From Gnomoniopsis sp. IMI 355080 (taxonomy: Eukaryota; Ascomycota; Sordariomycetes; Diaporthales; Gnomoniaceae): a stretch of 24,158 nucleotides of DNA. Shown piece after piece: positions 10,155-21,403 of this stretch. The notes under the pieces are model-generated. The model was not told the origin of the DNA. It saw nothing but the letters and a program-made list of their open reading frames with translations, and ran no database searches. Position 1 is the stretch's first letter; every line of letters starts with the position of its first letter. The DNA lies in assembly GCA_027946555.1 (NCBI GenBank), contig JAPEVC010000357.1, forward strand, positions 1 through 24,158, given 5' to 3'. A program made the translations under genes and the position numbers.

Positions 10155-10632
10155 TGATTAACGTTCGGCATCTTGCTCATGTGGCCAAAACATGACGAGG
10201 ATCAAGGCTGTCCGCCAGTGACCCCGACAACACCCATCCATGAATGCGAAGCTATACATAGCATTTGGTGTGAAGGCGGGAGATGACAAACCCGTAAATC
10301 TGACCTGCATAGGGGGGAGGGGGCTGGAATCTGCGTTACACAAGCTCTCACAACCTTAACATTTTTGTGGCTAAATAAAAGCCTGACCTTGACCTTTCTT
10401 CGTTTCCTACAGTACCTGGCATGACTCCTCCAAAAATGCAAGATTGCACATCCACCTCTTGCATTCTGAAGTCAGTATACGAAAGAAGAACTCGGAGCCC
10501 CCAAAATTCGATTATTCCCGAGGACTTCATACATAACCCAGCCCTTGGAACCCTCCTCGTTTGAGTCTCTACCGAAATCTCTCTACCTCTCTGCCTTTGT
10601 ATATCCTACTTCCATTCATATCAGCAAAGACC

Positions 10633-11463
10633 ATGTCGAATCCTGACCACACCTACTCCGAAACAGCTACGATAGAAGCTATCCGAACCTACTACCAGTT
10701 TCTGACACGACTTTATCTCCCGACCGCCGCCATCAAAGAGGCCCCACCTGGAGGATGGCCTGAGATCACCCAGGAAACCTTTACAGCTCTAGGCAAAAGC
10801 GACACTGTCGTCTCCCTCCTCGCCCATCTTCCCTATCTTAGTAAAGACGGCTGTGACTTGCAAGACATGGACGAGATCGAAGCCGCGGGCCACTGCCAAT
10901 TCGCCGATTGGCGCTCTCAAGTCCCCTCAAACGAGCCCAGCAATGCGGAAGAGACCAAGCGAGAAGTCGGCCTGGTGACCGAGGGGCTTGCGTGGGAGAC
11001 AGTGCCGCCTCACGTGTTTGGCCTGACAACAGGTGGACGCGACAAGCCCGTAATGCTGCTCGACACGCGCCGTGGTGTTATATATTGGCTGGACGCTCCC
11101 GCAGCCCTATTAGAACACTACCAAGGACGACCAGACGAGCTCGCCCCAACCAAGGTCAGGTCCGGTGACGAGGCATGGGATTTCGCCGGCGATGCCGCCA
11201 TGTGGAGCGTCCAGGGGTTCTTTGAGATGTTGAAGGAGGAGTTTAGGGCCGTGAGGATGGTGCCTGTGCGGAATTGTCAGGTGCTGGATGTGTATACGCA
11301 GTCCATCGGCATCGAGGAGCTCGTCCCGACAGTTCAGGCGGTTCACCACGCGCAAGGGTGGCCAGAGCATGCAGAAGACTTTGATAAAGATGTATGCTTA
11401 GCTGAAGTGCAACGAAGGGTGGAGGAATCTTTCCCTGGGGAAGTGCCATTCCCGGAGGAATGA
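10633..11463 (+). CDS. conserved fungal protein of unknown function, SMI1/KNR4-reminiscent
   Basis: Intronless, 276 aa. The ATG at 10633 (context AAGACC) is the first ATG of the frame; the codon opening the frame at 10561 is TTG. It starts with an amphipathic segment (AIRTYYQFLTRLYLP), then PPGGWPEIT and SDTVVSLLAHLPYL. A middle block has PPHVFGLTTGG and MLLDTRRGVIYWLD, and a C-terminal helical part has GFFEMLKEEFRAVRMVP and QGWPE. I recall similar unannotated proteins across Pezizomycotina. The order Leu-rich helix, GWP, then a D-T-x-x-G-V-x-Y-W strand is reminiscent of SMI1/KNR4-like (SUKH) proteins, but this is a loose resemblance. No signal peptide or membrane segment is seen, so it is probably cytosolic. 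It lies divergent from the nuclease-like gene. Confidence 0.82.
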   Translation: MSNPDHTYSETATIEAIRTYYQFLTRLYLPTAAIKEAPPGGWPEITQETFTALGKSDTVVSLLAHLPYLSKDGCDLQDMDEIEAAGHCQFADWRSQVPSNEPSNAEETKREVGLVTEGLAWETVPPHVFGLTTGGRDKPVMLLDTRRGVIYWLDAPAALLEHYQGRPDELAPTKVRSGDEAWDFAGDAAMWSVQGFFEMLKEEFRAVRMVPVRNCQVLDVYTQSIGIEELVPTVQAVHHAQGWPEHAEDFDKDVCLAEVQRRVEESFPGEVPFPEE

Positions 11464-12240
11464 GCAAAGGGGGAAGTGTTATGACGTCCTGGGCGAGCAT
11501 GCGGTTCTTATGGGTCTCAACCTCAAGCACGGGCAAGCAAGGACGTAAAAACGAAAAGCATGTCAAGTGCAAATTGCATAACACAAAGTTGACCTCGGAA
11601 TCTCTTCAAGAAATAACGTAATGGATAGAACTTGCTAGTGCTGTCACGGCTAAGTGGACTGAGAAATTACATAGAACTCGCTTGTGTTGCTCATTATAGA
11701 GGCACGTGAAGAGAAGTTCATCAGATGAAATAGAACGGTCTACGCATTATAAGGCCATGCAAGGATGAGCAGGAATTATTTTTGAGGCTCAAAAATGGGT
11801 GCAAAGCGAGAGGTAAACACGGAAAATACCTAAGCAGTAATAGGAGTAGAAGAATTGACATGGTGACGGCCATGAATTTGATTTACTTATTTTCAAAGTT
11901 TTGTACGATAGTATGATCATCGTCTGGTGCTCGCCTCGGGCTGTTGGCCTTGAAGATGAGCGTGGAAGTATCGTGCATAAGCGAGCCAGAAAATACATAA
12001 GACAAACACCTACTGGGGGCCATATAAAAGTGGCTCAGCTGATGCCCAGCGCCCAACAACCAACCTTTATCTTCAACTGCAGCACCTGAGCTGTTTTCTG
12101 TGCCCGCCCAACATTCTCGACTCGAATGCAATTCAAGCATCTTGAAGCAATTTTTGACGCCCTCCTCGACGTGGAAATTCCACTGATTCCTTTCACCTAC
12201 ACACGTCAGAGCTCGGTCAAACACAAAACAAGAGACACAG
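11464..12240. other. intergenic region upstream of the ankyrin-like gene
   Basis: About 780 bases with no supported gene. It holds a TATA candidate at 12023-12028 followed by a CAAC/CT-rich leader to the ATG at 12241. Short antisense frames are not supported. Confidence 0.45.
12023..12028 (+). promoter_or_regulatory. candidate TATA box of the ankyrin-like gene
   Basis: TATAAA (within CATATAAAAG) lies 213 bases upstream of the ATG. This would put a transcription start near 12055 and leave a leader of roughly 180 bases. Confidence 0.42.
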
Positions 12241-13047
12241 ATGATGGCTACTTCGACTCCCGCCTACCAGCAAGAGATCCTCAATGCTTGCTCTACAGGT
12301 GCTGTTAACCAGCTACAAGAACTGTTACAATCTCACGACGTTAAGCAAAACGCCGCACCGATTCTTCCACGAGATGCCGCGCAAACAGGATACCCGTCTA
12401 CCCAGGCGATGATCACCGCGGCGATAGCCAACAAGCAAGCCGCCCTAGTCAATTTCCTCCTGCATTACTTCACAGGCTATCCCACAGAATGGCCACAGAC
12501 CCGTCGCAAAAGCCAGAAGCCAATCACCTTCTCCCCGAGCCTTGTCCTCGCCGCGCTCGACAACCCAGACATCAAGACCCTGACCGTGCTGTGGGACTAC
12601 GATCCCAGCCTCGTCAACTTTGAGTTCGATGATCACACCACCATCCTCTCCCAGGCCTGCCAGCGGGATCCGGACATAATCGGCCCATTCATCCACTTCC
12701 TCGTCTCGCACGGCGCTGATGTGCAAGGCGCAGGGTGGCGTCTGGATTGGAACCTGTTGCCTGCCATCCGCGGGGGCCAGCACGTGGACGTGATGGAGGC
12801 CATGGTGAGCAAAGGAGGGGCGAAAATCCAGGACTACGCTACTGTGTTGGCCGCTCTCCGCGCCAAGAGGGCGGATGTCCTGCAGCTGATTCTAGATAAT
12901 AAGGGCAGTATGCGGCGTGAGGGGCGTATCACAGACGAGGACGTGGAGCAGTTGCGGGTCGAGGCCCAGGATGCCAAAAGTGTTCGTTTGACGGAGTTGA
13001 TTGAGGAACTCATCTCTACATGGCAGAGTCCTTCGCAGCGCAATTGA
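12241..13047 (+). CDS. ankyrin-repeat-like protein
   Basis: Intronless, 268 aa, probably a soluble intracellular interaction protein. Helix-turn-helix units with ankyrin character recur. The first is EILNACSTGAVNQLQELLQS (residues 11-30). Others are the segment with ITAAIANKQAALVNFLLHYF, LVLAALDNPDIKTLTVLWDY, HFLVSHGADVQG, LLPAIRGGQHVDVMEAMVSK and VLAALRAKRADVLQLILDNK. The consensus GHLEVVKLLLxxGAD is degenerate, so this is a divergent four-to-five-repeat array without an effector domain. The C-terminus (about 230-268) is charged and helical. Translation may start at the first or second of two adjacent ATGs (12241 or 12244). Partner and pathway are unknown; such short ankyrin proteins are common and highly duplicated in filamentous fungi. 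Confidence 0.83.
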   Translation: MMATSTPAYQQEILNACSTGAVNQLQELLQSHDVKQNAAPILPRDAAQTGYPSTQAMITAAIANKQAALVNFLLHYFTGYPTEWPQTRRKSQKPITFSPSLVLAALDNPDIKTLTVLWDYDPSLVNFEFDDHTTILSQACQRDPDIIGPFIHFLVSHGADVQGAGWRLDWNLLPAIRGGQHVDVMEAMVSKGGAKIQDYATVLAALRAKRADVLQLILDNKGSMRREGRITDEDVEQLRVEAQDAKSVRLTELIEELISTWQSPSQRN

Positions 13048-13553
13048 GCTTCGGAGTCATGCTGGAAAAAAAAAGGAAACATGTCTTTAATACGTACGTA
13101 GCAAAAGGAGTAGTCGTAGAAAGAAGACATACATGGTATTAGCCAATATGCATGAGTACTTTTACTCGCCTCTAAGTATATACGGAACACACACACCCAA
13201 GGTATAATATGTTTAGCCCAGGCGAGAGCTGGTTCCCTCATAATTCACCCCATCCGTTCCCCGCTCTTCAGCATACCAACGCTCCTAGCAATGCAAAAAG
13301 ATTCGTGACCAGCGTAAATCAAGGGAGTCGCGTACAACTCCCTATCCGTTGAATCCAAAGTGTGGTGTGCCCCCCCCACCTTCCGGACAAAGGGAAGTTT
13401 GATGCGGATGATATATGTATCATGCGAGTCCCTCCCTGCGCTCTCTAGCAATGCTCTATATTTCCAAACCTCACTAATCATTTTTCCTCGCCAAAGGTCC
13501 CCGCGATATTGAAGCGTTGTTTACCGCAGCGTGCCAGTCGACGGGTGCCACGC
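13048..13553. other. convergent 3' intergenic region
   Basis: About 500 bases between the 3' ends of the ankyrin-like gene and the DIP2-family gene. It contains A-rich and C-rich homopolymers (for example the C run near 13371-13378). No gene was recognised. Confidence 0.45.
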
Positions 13554-16500
13554 CTAGTAGCCCCGTCCAATCGCATCGCCATTCGCCGCATCAGCCTCAC
13601 TCAAACGCATACTCGCCATCGCGTCAGCCGTCCAGTCCTCGTCATTTTGAATACTCGCATTCCGCACACGCAGCCCACCACCTCCACCGCCGCTCTCGAC
13701 CGCATGTCCCCGCCAATCGACCTCCGCTAAGCGGATCTCGGGCGCGCCGCTGTTGGGCTTGGGTCCCACCCCAGGCGGTGTGCCGTCGTCGTCATCGCCA
13801 AAGTGGTCAAAGTCCGGCAGCTCGTACGCTGGACCCGCTGGCCCGCCGCCGTAATGGGCTTGTTGGTCTGCGCGCGGGCCCGTGGGCGTCTGCCCGTCGC
13901 GCGAGTCGCTGTTGCTGCCATTATGGTGATGGTACCCCGCGCGCATGCCTTCGGGCGGCAGCTGGCCCATATGCTCGAGCTGCTGCTCCAGCTCGCGTTG
14001 CTCGAGGATCTGCGGTGCCGGCTCGACGTTGCGCAGCGTGCTGCCTACGTTAGCCAGGCCTATCTGCTGGCTGTTTCGGAAGCTGCTAATACTGGCGCGG
14101 TGGCCGCCTGAGCCGCTATCAGAGTGGTCGCGCGCTTCGTCCAGCCCACCGGTGGCGGTGTCGCGGATCGCAAACTGCGCGATGGTGCGCATCTTGCGTG
14201 AAACCCAACCCGCAAGTATCTTCCCGCGCTGTTTCTCGCCGAGACGTGACCGCGGGAAGTCGCCCTTTTGGACAAAGGCGACGATGTCGACGATAATTTG
14301 GTGCTCGTTGAGGATGGCGTCGACGATGACAGGCACCAGTGATGCGAGGTAGGCTTTACGACCGACTTCGACGATGGTGACGACGAGGCCGCCTGCTTGG
14401 AAGACAGCACTGTGCGGATTGTTAGTTTGCCAGACATGTGATTAAATAATGCGAAACACTTTAACTTACCAGCCCCCAGGTATGATATTGCGGTGACTCC
14501 TTTCCACCGAGGCCTCGATATCCATGGGAAAGTGGCTGAGACCATTGATCTCGAATGTCTCGCCTATGCTACCTAGCACAAACAGGACTTGCATGTCCAC
14601 CTGCGCGCCGCCTGGCCCGATAGGTCTACTGACGCTGTGCAGAAATCCGAGGTCTCCGGTGCGGACATAGCTGATGCTTGGATCGCCGTCAACCGTCCGG
14701 CCGTCGAAGCGTTCCGTATCGAAGATGTCCTTGGAGCCATAAAAGCACTTAACACAGGCTTCCGAGTCCACCCAAATTTCACCATATTCACCATCGCAGC
14801 ATAGGAGCCTGCTTTCTGGGTTAACGATGGCGATCTGTGTAGATACAGGCACCATTCCAGAGTCCTGGATCAGGAGTGCCTTGGGGTCAGCCTCGACGTC
14901 GGTCGGTATTACAAGTCCCCGTCGGAGAGCTTTGGTATCGAGCCAGAGTTCGATAGGCTCAATACACATGTACGAGCGAGACGCGATCATGGGGTTGAGA
15001 ACGTGCGAGTAGACAGTATTGATTGCCGTGCGGTCGAGGCCCGTAGCAGCAAAATGCAAGCGAACCTTGCCAAAGACGTCAATACGTGGCCGACCCTCTG
15101 CTGAGATCATCATGTTCTTCAACTCATGCAATGTGAAACCTTTTCCTGGCATGAGAGCCATAGCGTGGTCGAGCATTTGAGGTGTCGCGTAGGTGTCCTT
15201 GATCTTGTACCTGGAGAGGATCATGAAAAGAGAGAGCGGATTCTGGGCAAACTCCACTGGCGATAAAAGGTAGGTAGGCGTGCCGATGTAGATGCCCATG
15301 AGGCAAGTATGGATGAATCCTAAGCCAGTGGTACTCCTCACGCAGCCCAGCACAGGTCTCGAGCTGGTCATCTGGCAAGTCTCCTTCTGAACCTTGCACA
15401 TGCCCAGTATTGTATCGTGACTCAGTTGCACCGCGAGTCGTCGCTGATCAGGTGTCCAATATGTCCAAATTATCACTGGGTAGCCTGGCTGAACCCACAA
15501 CGGATCGATCGTGAGGCCCAAATCCCGCAGACCGTTATTCTGCTTCGGCGGCTTCGTGGTATTATACGTGGGAGGTACAGCAATTTTTAGGATCGACGCA
15601 GACTGCTTGACGTGCTGCGCCACTGGCTTCATCTTGAGTAGATGGTCGACGTCCTGGTTCACCAACACAGCCCTTACATTATAATCGGCCACGAGGTGGA
15701 GGAACGCGGGCACATCCTCTGGAAGACGTGCTTGGTCCATGGGAGCGCAGGGGATGACGACGGCGCCGAGGTTGATGCACGCATGCACTGCGAAGACAAA
15801 CTCTTCTGAGTGCGTGTACATGAGGATGATATGGTCTCGAGGCCTAATCTTGACCTTGTTCTTGAGGTACATAGCGACGGCCGCCACTTTGGTGTCGAAT
15901 TTTTTCCATGTAACGCCTTTGCCCTCTTTGCCTTTACCGTCGATAGTGCAGAAAGACAACTCCTCTGGCTGCCTTGCCACTCTCCACTGAATAAGGTCGG
16001 TGATACTCTTAAAGTTGTTGAGAGGAGTTGAGGTGCGGTCATCGATCACGACCTCGCGGCGGTCGATACCAGAATATTGTCTTTCCACTGGTCCCAGAAC
16101 GTCCATGCGTGAATCTGAGGCAATGCTGGACCAAATGCCGCCCATTGGATCAACACCAACAGGAAGATTTAGTACAGCATGTTCCACGCCGAACTTGACA
16201 TGCACGGCGGGCAAATTGCCAAGGTCGAACTCTTTGCGGCAGAGCATATTTCCGATTTCCCTACGACCATTCTTTTGTACCCTGGGTAGTGAGTTTGGCG
16301 CAGTAATAAGCACGCAATAGACGCGAAGGTGATGCTCGCTCATCAAGAGGTCCATGCACCTCTCAGACAATGAATCTAGCAGAGCCGTATCTAGTTGTCG
16401 AGGTGGACCGCCGTTCGTTGCTGGTGCAGTCGAGGCTGCAGCTGACTCAAGGACCACAACAGGGAGATGCTCCTCATTCACAAAAATATCGAATGCCGAG

Positions 16501-19500
16501 CAGTCATGAATCTTTGGGATGTTGCGCATGATGCTGACAACGATGTGCTGTACGAAGAAGTATCGGTACTCGGCGAGTTCGTGACCATGCTCAACCCATT
16601 CCACCTTTTGTCTGATGCGATCTTCGTATAATCCGAGGACAAATACCTTGCCCTCAATGACTGTCCCGAGAAGGCCTGTTCGTAAAAATTCGGGCTCTAC
16701 GGGTGTGGGTGTCGGGTTGCCGGGGTCGAATTTGTACGGCCTGGCATGGAAGATCTGTTCGGTGTGCTTAGGTAGAGCCCAAAAGCCACCGGACAGAGAT
16801 GGCGAGTCTACCCAAATTTCGCCAATTGCGTGTGGCGAAGACAACAAGCCCGTCTCTGGATCGACCACTGCCAGGGTAGCATCTGGTATTGGATAACCAA
16901 AGCCACCTACGCGGACAGTGCTTGGGTCGCTGGCCTTTTTCTGGGCCTCTTCGCCTATAGCAACTACCAGGACCTCGTTGGACTTTAGAGCCTCTCGATC
17001 AAGGAGCACCTCACTCAACTCGTTTTTAGCGCGCTGTTCCGTGACAGTGGTTGTGCCTCCACCGAGAAGGCTTCCTCCGAATGCGGATGGTTTCTGCTCT
17101 TCTTCCTTGTCCTCCTCCTCTTCCGAGTCGTTATCGCCATCCACGTCCAATTTTAACGGGCAACCCATACGTTCCTCGCCACCCAGCCAGTCCCGCACGC
17201 TGATGACCATACCTCCATGTTCTGGTAGACAGAGCATTGGAGCCACAACTTCTCGTGCCCTAGGATTCCGCAGTGGCCTCAACCATCGATCTGCCAAGAC
17301 TTCATGGAATTCCGAGTCCACAGTGACGGTATCAATCAAGCAAAGTTTCACCGATTGGAAGTTTGGCTCTGTGCCCTTTTTATAGTTTCGAGTTGTCATC
17401 GGATCTGCTTGATAGTTGAATGCAGCGCGTTTCAGGCCAGGGTAATCAGCCACCATCAGCGTGGCCTTGTACTTGGTGATGAGATGCGCGTAAAGCCCAG
17501 GCACATCAACAGCCTTGTTCTCCACCCAGACTGTCGTATGACCGCCATAAACAGTCATTAAGACACCAAGAATCATGCCGATTCCCTGGCGAGGATCCAG
17601 GTACGAGAGCAAGATCTCACTGCTTGCGCCACCTCCAATCAGTCTACCGCTCTTGTCTCGCAGAGTAGTGCTGAACGTATCGCCGGGCGAGTTGTTCGGC
17701 ACTTGGGACACGATGGCGCTGAGGCAAGCCATTTGGTGCATTATTGTCCGATGACTTAGCACCACACCTCTGAGGTCGCCAGTCGGAGCTCTCGAAAATT
17801 CCACATAAGCCAAGTCTGGCACGGACAGTGCCGGGGTATCGTCCTTTTTCTTGGGATGGTAGCTTCCAAACTCATTCGTTTTCCACCACTCTACACCCTT
17901 TGGCCATGTGAGCTTCTGGACTGTTATGTCTCGTTGGAAAGCTTTCAGGTTGTTGTCTGTGGTTAGCGCAAGATGGGCTTGGGTGGATGTCAGAATCATA
18001 TTGAGCTTCTGGTAGTCTTGCAACTCATTGATGGGCACCGCTACCACTCCAGCAATAAAGCAGCCGAGCAAGGCAATAGCAAAGTCAATGATTTCCGTGT
18101 CGCGGTAGATGAGCGCGACACGATCTCCTCGGTAGAGCGAACTCTTGTCCCTGATGACCTGTGCTACCTTTTCCGCCCTCGACGCCAGCTTGTCCCAGGT
18201 TATCGATGCTGTCTCTTTTCCACGGTTATCAAGGACCCAATATGCTGGGAGCTTCGCCGAAGTGCGGCCTCGATGGCGCAAGACCGCAGCTATGTTGTCA
18301 AACTGTGACATCTGAATGTTTGAATTATGTGGATCGTATATTGCGAAAGGAACCTCGCGGGGCTCAAGCGGCATGAGGTGGTCGAGGATATCGGGTGTTG
18401 GAAGATCGTTCGCGTCGAGCATGGGAGGCGCCATTGCTGCTGTCGGAGAAAAGGCATCGGTTCCTGAGTAACGGTGTCCGCCACCGTATTCCTCTGAAGG
18501 CATATGATCATACGCCTGTTGGCCAGCAAAGTCGGAAAAGTAGCCCTGAGAGTCAAGCAAGGTACCGGTTCGGCTGTCGTAGGTGTTGCGTCGTTCTGGC
18601 TCGCCGTAGCCCCCATGGCGCTCCGGGTTGAAGGCATAGTCACCAGATGTCATGGTTGGCGACCTGGTCGAGGCGTCTGGGTCTTGACCTGGCATCAAGA
18701 AGAGCGAGTCTCGCTGCCGTATGCCCGGGCGCGAGTCTGCGAAGGACCCACCAGGCGCGAGCAGGTTGGCGGGATGCTGCTCGGGTGGCAGCCCGAATGG
18801 GCTCTGGGACTGTTGCGAGAAGGGGGATTGGTTGCGGCTATCTGTTGGAGAAGCCATATTGAGGTTTGGAGATCGCGGACTGTTGGAAGAATTTGCGCTC
18901 AAGGCAGCCAAAGCGCCAGCTCGTGTACCATCGTTGGAAGGGTGGGAAGAGCTGTCGGGGGAATGAATGCGCAAGCCAATCTGCGGCTCTGTCGAAATGG
19001 GCCCGTAGTGAGAGAGGAGCTGAGTCCGTCGTTTCTGGTATCTGTTACGGCGCAGTGAAGAGTGGTCAGCGCGATGGCAAGGACAGCCTGTCGGAAGGGT
19101 GCAAATATGGTTTCGGGATAATTTGACAAGCTCATAGAGGGTATAGGGCTGCGTGGGAAGAGGAATGCGTACCCCTTCTGTGTGATGTCGCCTTCCTATA
19201 GGTGACAGAAGCAATATGTTAGCCGACAGGAGCGCAATCAGAAGCCAAAACCAAAGGACCAACGTTACGGCCAGGAGGGAACAGAACAGTAGACCAATGC
19301 GCTTTGCGTTGGAACATGACGAGCACATGAAGGCCGCAGGACAGATTCAGGATGGTGTTGGGGCGTGCGCCGTGTTGGGCGTGCCGCTCCAGTCCAGTCC
19401 CAGTTCAGTCGCGTGTCTGAAGACGGCAACGCAATTAATCGAAAAGCATAATTGATAGACGTACCTCCAGTTCCCTGTCCAGCTCCTCCAGCTTTTCCTG

Positions 19501-19527
19501 CAGGTCCGGCGCGAGTTCTGCAGACAT
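13554..19527 (-). CDS. DIP2: DIP2/CPS1-family protein: DMAP1-binding segment plus two AMP-binding (FAAL-like) domains
   Basis: A 1,837-aa orthologue of fungal CPS1/Mug62/Cmr2 and animal Disco-interacting protein 2, which the literature links to diacylglycerol homeostasis and, in plant-pathogenic fungi, to virulence. Exons are 19465-19527, 19173-19195 (23 nt), 14470-19041 and 13554-14409. Introns are 269, 131 and 60 nt (donors GTACGT, GTACGC, GTAAGT). Exons 1-3 join to a DMAP1-binding segment: LQEKLEELDRELE, EGDITQKG and YQKRRTQLL (residues 9-38). Next come a disordered Ser/Pro/Gly-rich region (about 45-240) and AMP-binding domain 1 (about 273-833, with FSRAPTG at 444-450). An acidic insert lies at 663-680. 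AMP-binding domain 2 spans about 1038-1580, with VRTGDLGF at 1488-1495. The C-terminal tail is Gly/Gln/Asp-rich. No carrier or condensation domain is present, so it is not an NRPS. Exon 3 is one long open frame, which makes the core secure. Confidence 0.93.
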
Positions 19528-20490
19528 TCTGGGCGATTTCTAGGACCGCCAGTAGGACGGCGGTGACGGGAACAACAGAGAGGGAAGAACGGCGGAAGCA
19601 GCGGTGGTATGATATTTGGACCAAAGCGCAAGCATCGGTCGAGTCAAGTTCGCTGGTGAGGAGAAAGACAAGCCGCCAGTGGTGAAGTGATGTGTGTGGT
19701 CTTGTTGGCGGTTCGGAGCAAAGCAAGCGGCCGATGCGTTCGTCGTTGCTGAGATGGAATTGGAGATTCAAAGCTTGAGTGGAGCGCTAAATTGAAAGCC
19801 AAAGGACGGTTTTGTTGGACTGTAATACGAGAAACTACTTACCCGACCCAAGCATTCGTTTTGCGGGGGCGGGTCTGATCATTGGCCTGAATGGGTTTAT
19901 GTCTCTTTGAATTCATATGTGAGGGAATATGTCATGAGTGAACATCATCTCCCAAAAATCAACAGTCATCTAGAACTCCATGCTTCACCTGCCCCCTGGC
20001 CCCCCGCGTCCGGCCCCACAGCCTGGCCAAATATATCAGGCGTGCGTGACGTATGTCTGCATCTATTCCTGGGCGTGCAAGATTTCTGTCCCTGAGCAGA
20101 AAGCAGTGAGCCCAACTCGGGTTAGACAGCCTGACTGCTTGCTGGCACTATTAGTATTAGCCTTACTATATAGTATTCGTTATCAGGGGAAGCATTGTCG
20201 CTTATTTCTTCCAGGGGTAACGTGTCTGCAGCAGCTACAACACACGTGCCGTGATGAATACGAACAAGGGCCTGCAGGACAAGTTCCCTAGAAGGGAGAT
20301 AGTATGTGGCATATCGCGCTGTTAGTTCATCAATATAAACACAGGAGTCAAATTTCAACCTGCAAGAGTCATTAATGTTTCTTGGTGCTTTGACACAGGC
20401 ATGCTACATTTGATCAAGCCTGTTGAACCTAAGGTAATGACCCAAGGTAGTTAGACTGATCGCCCAGATTATGTAATTCAGGGTGGGGTC

Positions 20491-20600
20491 CTCTCTTTTT
20501 TTCCCTAGAAGAGACACAAAACTCTGCCCTGCATTTTGCCCTGCAGCCTTCTTTCTACCTCCCTCACCTCCCACATCTTCAGCCTGAAGGGCGAGCGCAT
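20491..20600 (+). promoter_or_regulatory. CT-rich tract, likely transcription start region
   Basis: A pyrimidine-rich stretch (CTCTCTTTTTTTCCC, then CTTCTTTCTACCTCCCTCACCTCCC) of the kind seen near transcription starts in filamentous fungi. It lies 800-900 bases upstream of the coding start, which implies a long or spliced leader. Confidence 0.35.
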
Positions 20601-20715
20601 GTCTGCAACTGCAATCTGGCCACCATAAACATTGACTCTACTGTCTCATTTGCCAGTGTGACTTGGCAACATTCACCTCCCCCGGGATGGACAGGCTAAG
20701 ATGTGAGGGGCCAGC

Positions 20716-20751
20716 ATGTCCTGGCCATTCGAAGCAGCTAACGATGTTGAT
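20716..20751 (+). other. possible upstream exon / uORF ending at a consensus donor
   Basis: ATG at 20716 (A at -3) opens MSWPFEAANDVD and runs exactly to a GTGAGT donor at 20752. The best acceptor, GACAG at 21398 with an ACTAAG branch-like site about 20 nt upstream, would put this reading out of frame with the main protein. It may therefore be a spliced upstream ORF. In-frame acceptors exist (for example after 21211, 21268 or 21322) but give poor-looking protein. Confidence 0.3.
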
Positions 20752-21403
20752 GTGAGTATTTCTCCCAATCCTCCCCCACCCCTTTCACATGATGAGATCC
20801 TTTAGCATTCACAGACCTGTTCTGAAAAATCCAATGTTGATAAAATGCATCAATCTTTCTCTGACCCAACACTACTTTCACTGCTATTTCATGACCTGCT
20901 GCTACCATGTTGGACATCTCACTGACAATCCAACCAGACAGCTTACCTCACTTCTACTTGACATATTCCACATCCCAGAAACAATAGATTCCCCCACTAG
21001 AGTCCACAATGGCCTTTATTGTCTGAGTTGAGAGTTGTGCTTGGGCTTTGTCTCCTGGGCTCATCCTCTTCGGCAACCCGAATAATCCTCATTGACCTTG
21101 ACCTTTGGTCAACCACTGAGAACGTGCCGTGTCTTTGTCACACTGTCGATTATTTCACAATAGTCTTGTGTTCTATTCTATCCAAGGACATGGCCTTGGA
21201 ACCCCCTCTAGGACCCAACAATGTGCTATGTCCTGGACAAGAGATTGGCATTGTCGTCCCTCATCCAGCTGGAGGTCCTACATAATGGTTGGTGTTGGCA
21301 TTTTGAGTGTTACTGTGTAAAGTTTTCCTCGACGCCTCGGCCATCGAACCTCATTCTCGAAATCGCGCCTATCACAATACTAAGTAAACGACCGACAGAA
21401 GCA

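Larger units (their letters stand above)
9373..10632. other. divergent intergenic region between the nuclease-like and SMI1-like genes
   Basis: About 1.26 kb serving as promoter for both flanking genes. It includes a TATA candidate at 9500-9507, a small hairpin at 10136-10154, and a CT-rich leader from about 10540 to 10620 ahead of the plus-strand gene. Open frames here show no recognisable protein. Confidence 0.5.
19528..21403. other. divergent intergenic region, with probable leader of the plus-strand gene
   Basis: About 1.9 kb between divergent genes. The left part is the DIP2-family promoter. The right part, from about 20490, has a CT-rich tract and then a possible first exon with a GTGAGT donor at 20752, suggesting a long leader intron. 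No independent gene, tRNA or repeat was recognised. Confidence 0.45.

Noticed and set aside
10561..10632. N-terminal extension of the SMI1-like protein from 10561
   Set aside because: It begins with TTG and lies in a CT-rich leader; the ATG at 10633 has a good context.
13517..14352. Overlapping plus-strand frames of 178 and 135 aa
   Set aside because: Arg/Ala/Cys-rich mirror frames of the GC-rich last exon of the DIP2 homologue.
18504..19058. 184-aa plus-strand open frame
   Set aside because: It is antisense to the Ser/Pro-rich N-terminal coding region of the DIP2 homologue; its composition is that of a mirror frame and no domain is recognisable.
19042..19328. Hydrophobic N-terminal extension of the DIP2 frame (possible membrane anchor)
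   Set aside because: This stretch is largely introns 1 and 2. Splicing via the 23-nt exon gives the expected DMAP1-binding sequence, whereas the read-through does not.
13554..19527. Reading the two AMP-binding domains as a nonribosomal peptide synthetase or part of a metabolite cluster
   Set aside because: No condensation, carrier or thioesterase domain is present, no tailoring or transport genes are nearby, and the N-terminal DMAP1-binding segment identifies the DIP2/CPS1 family.
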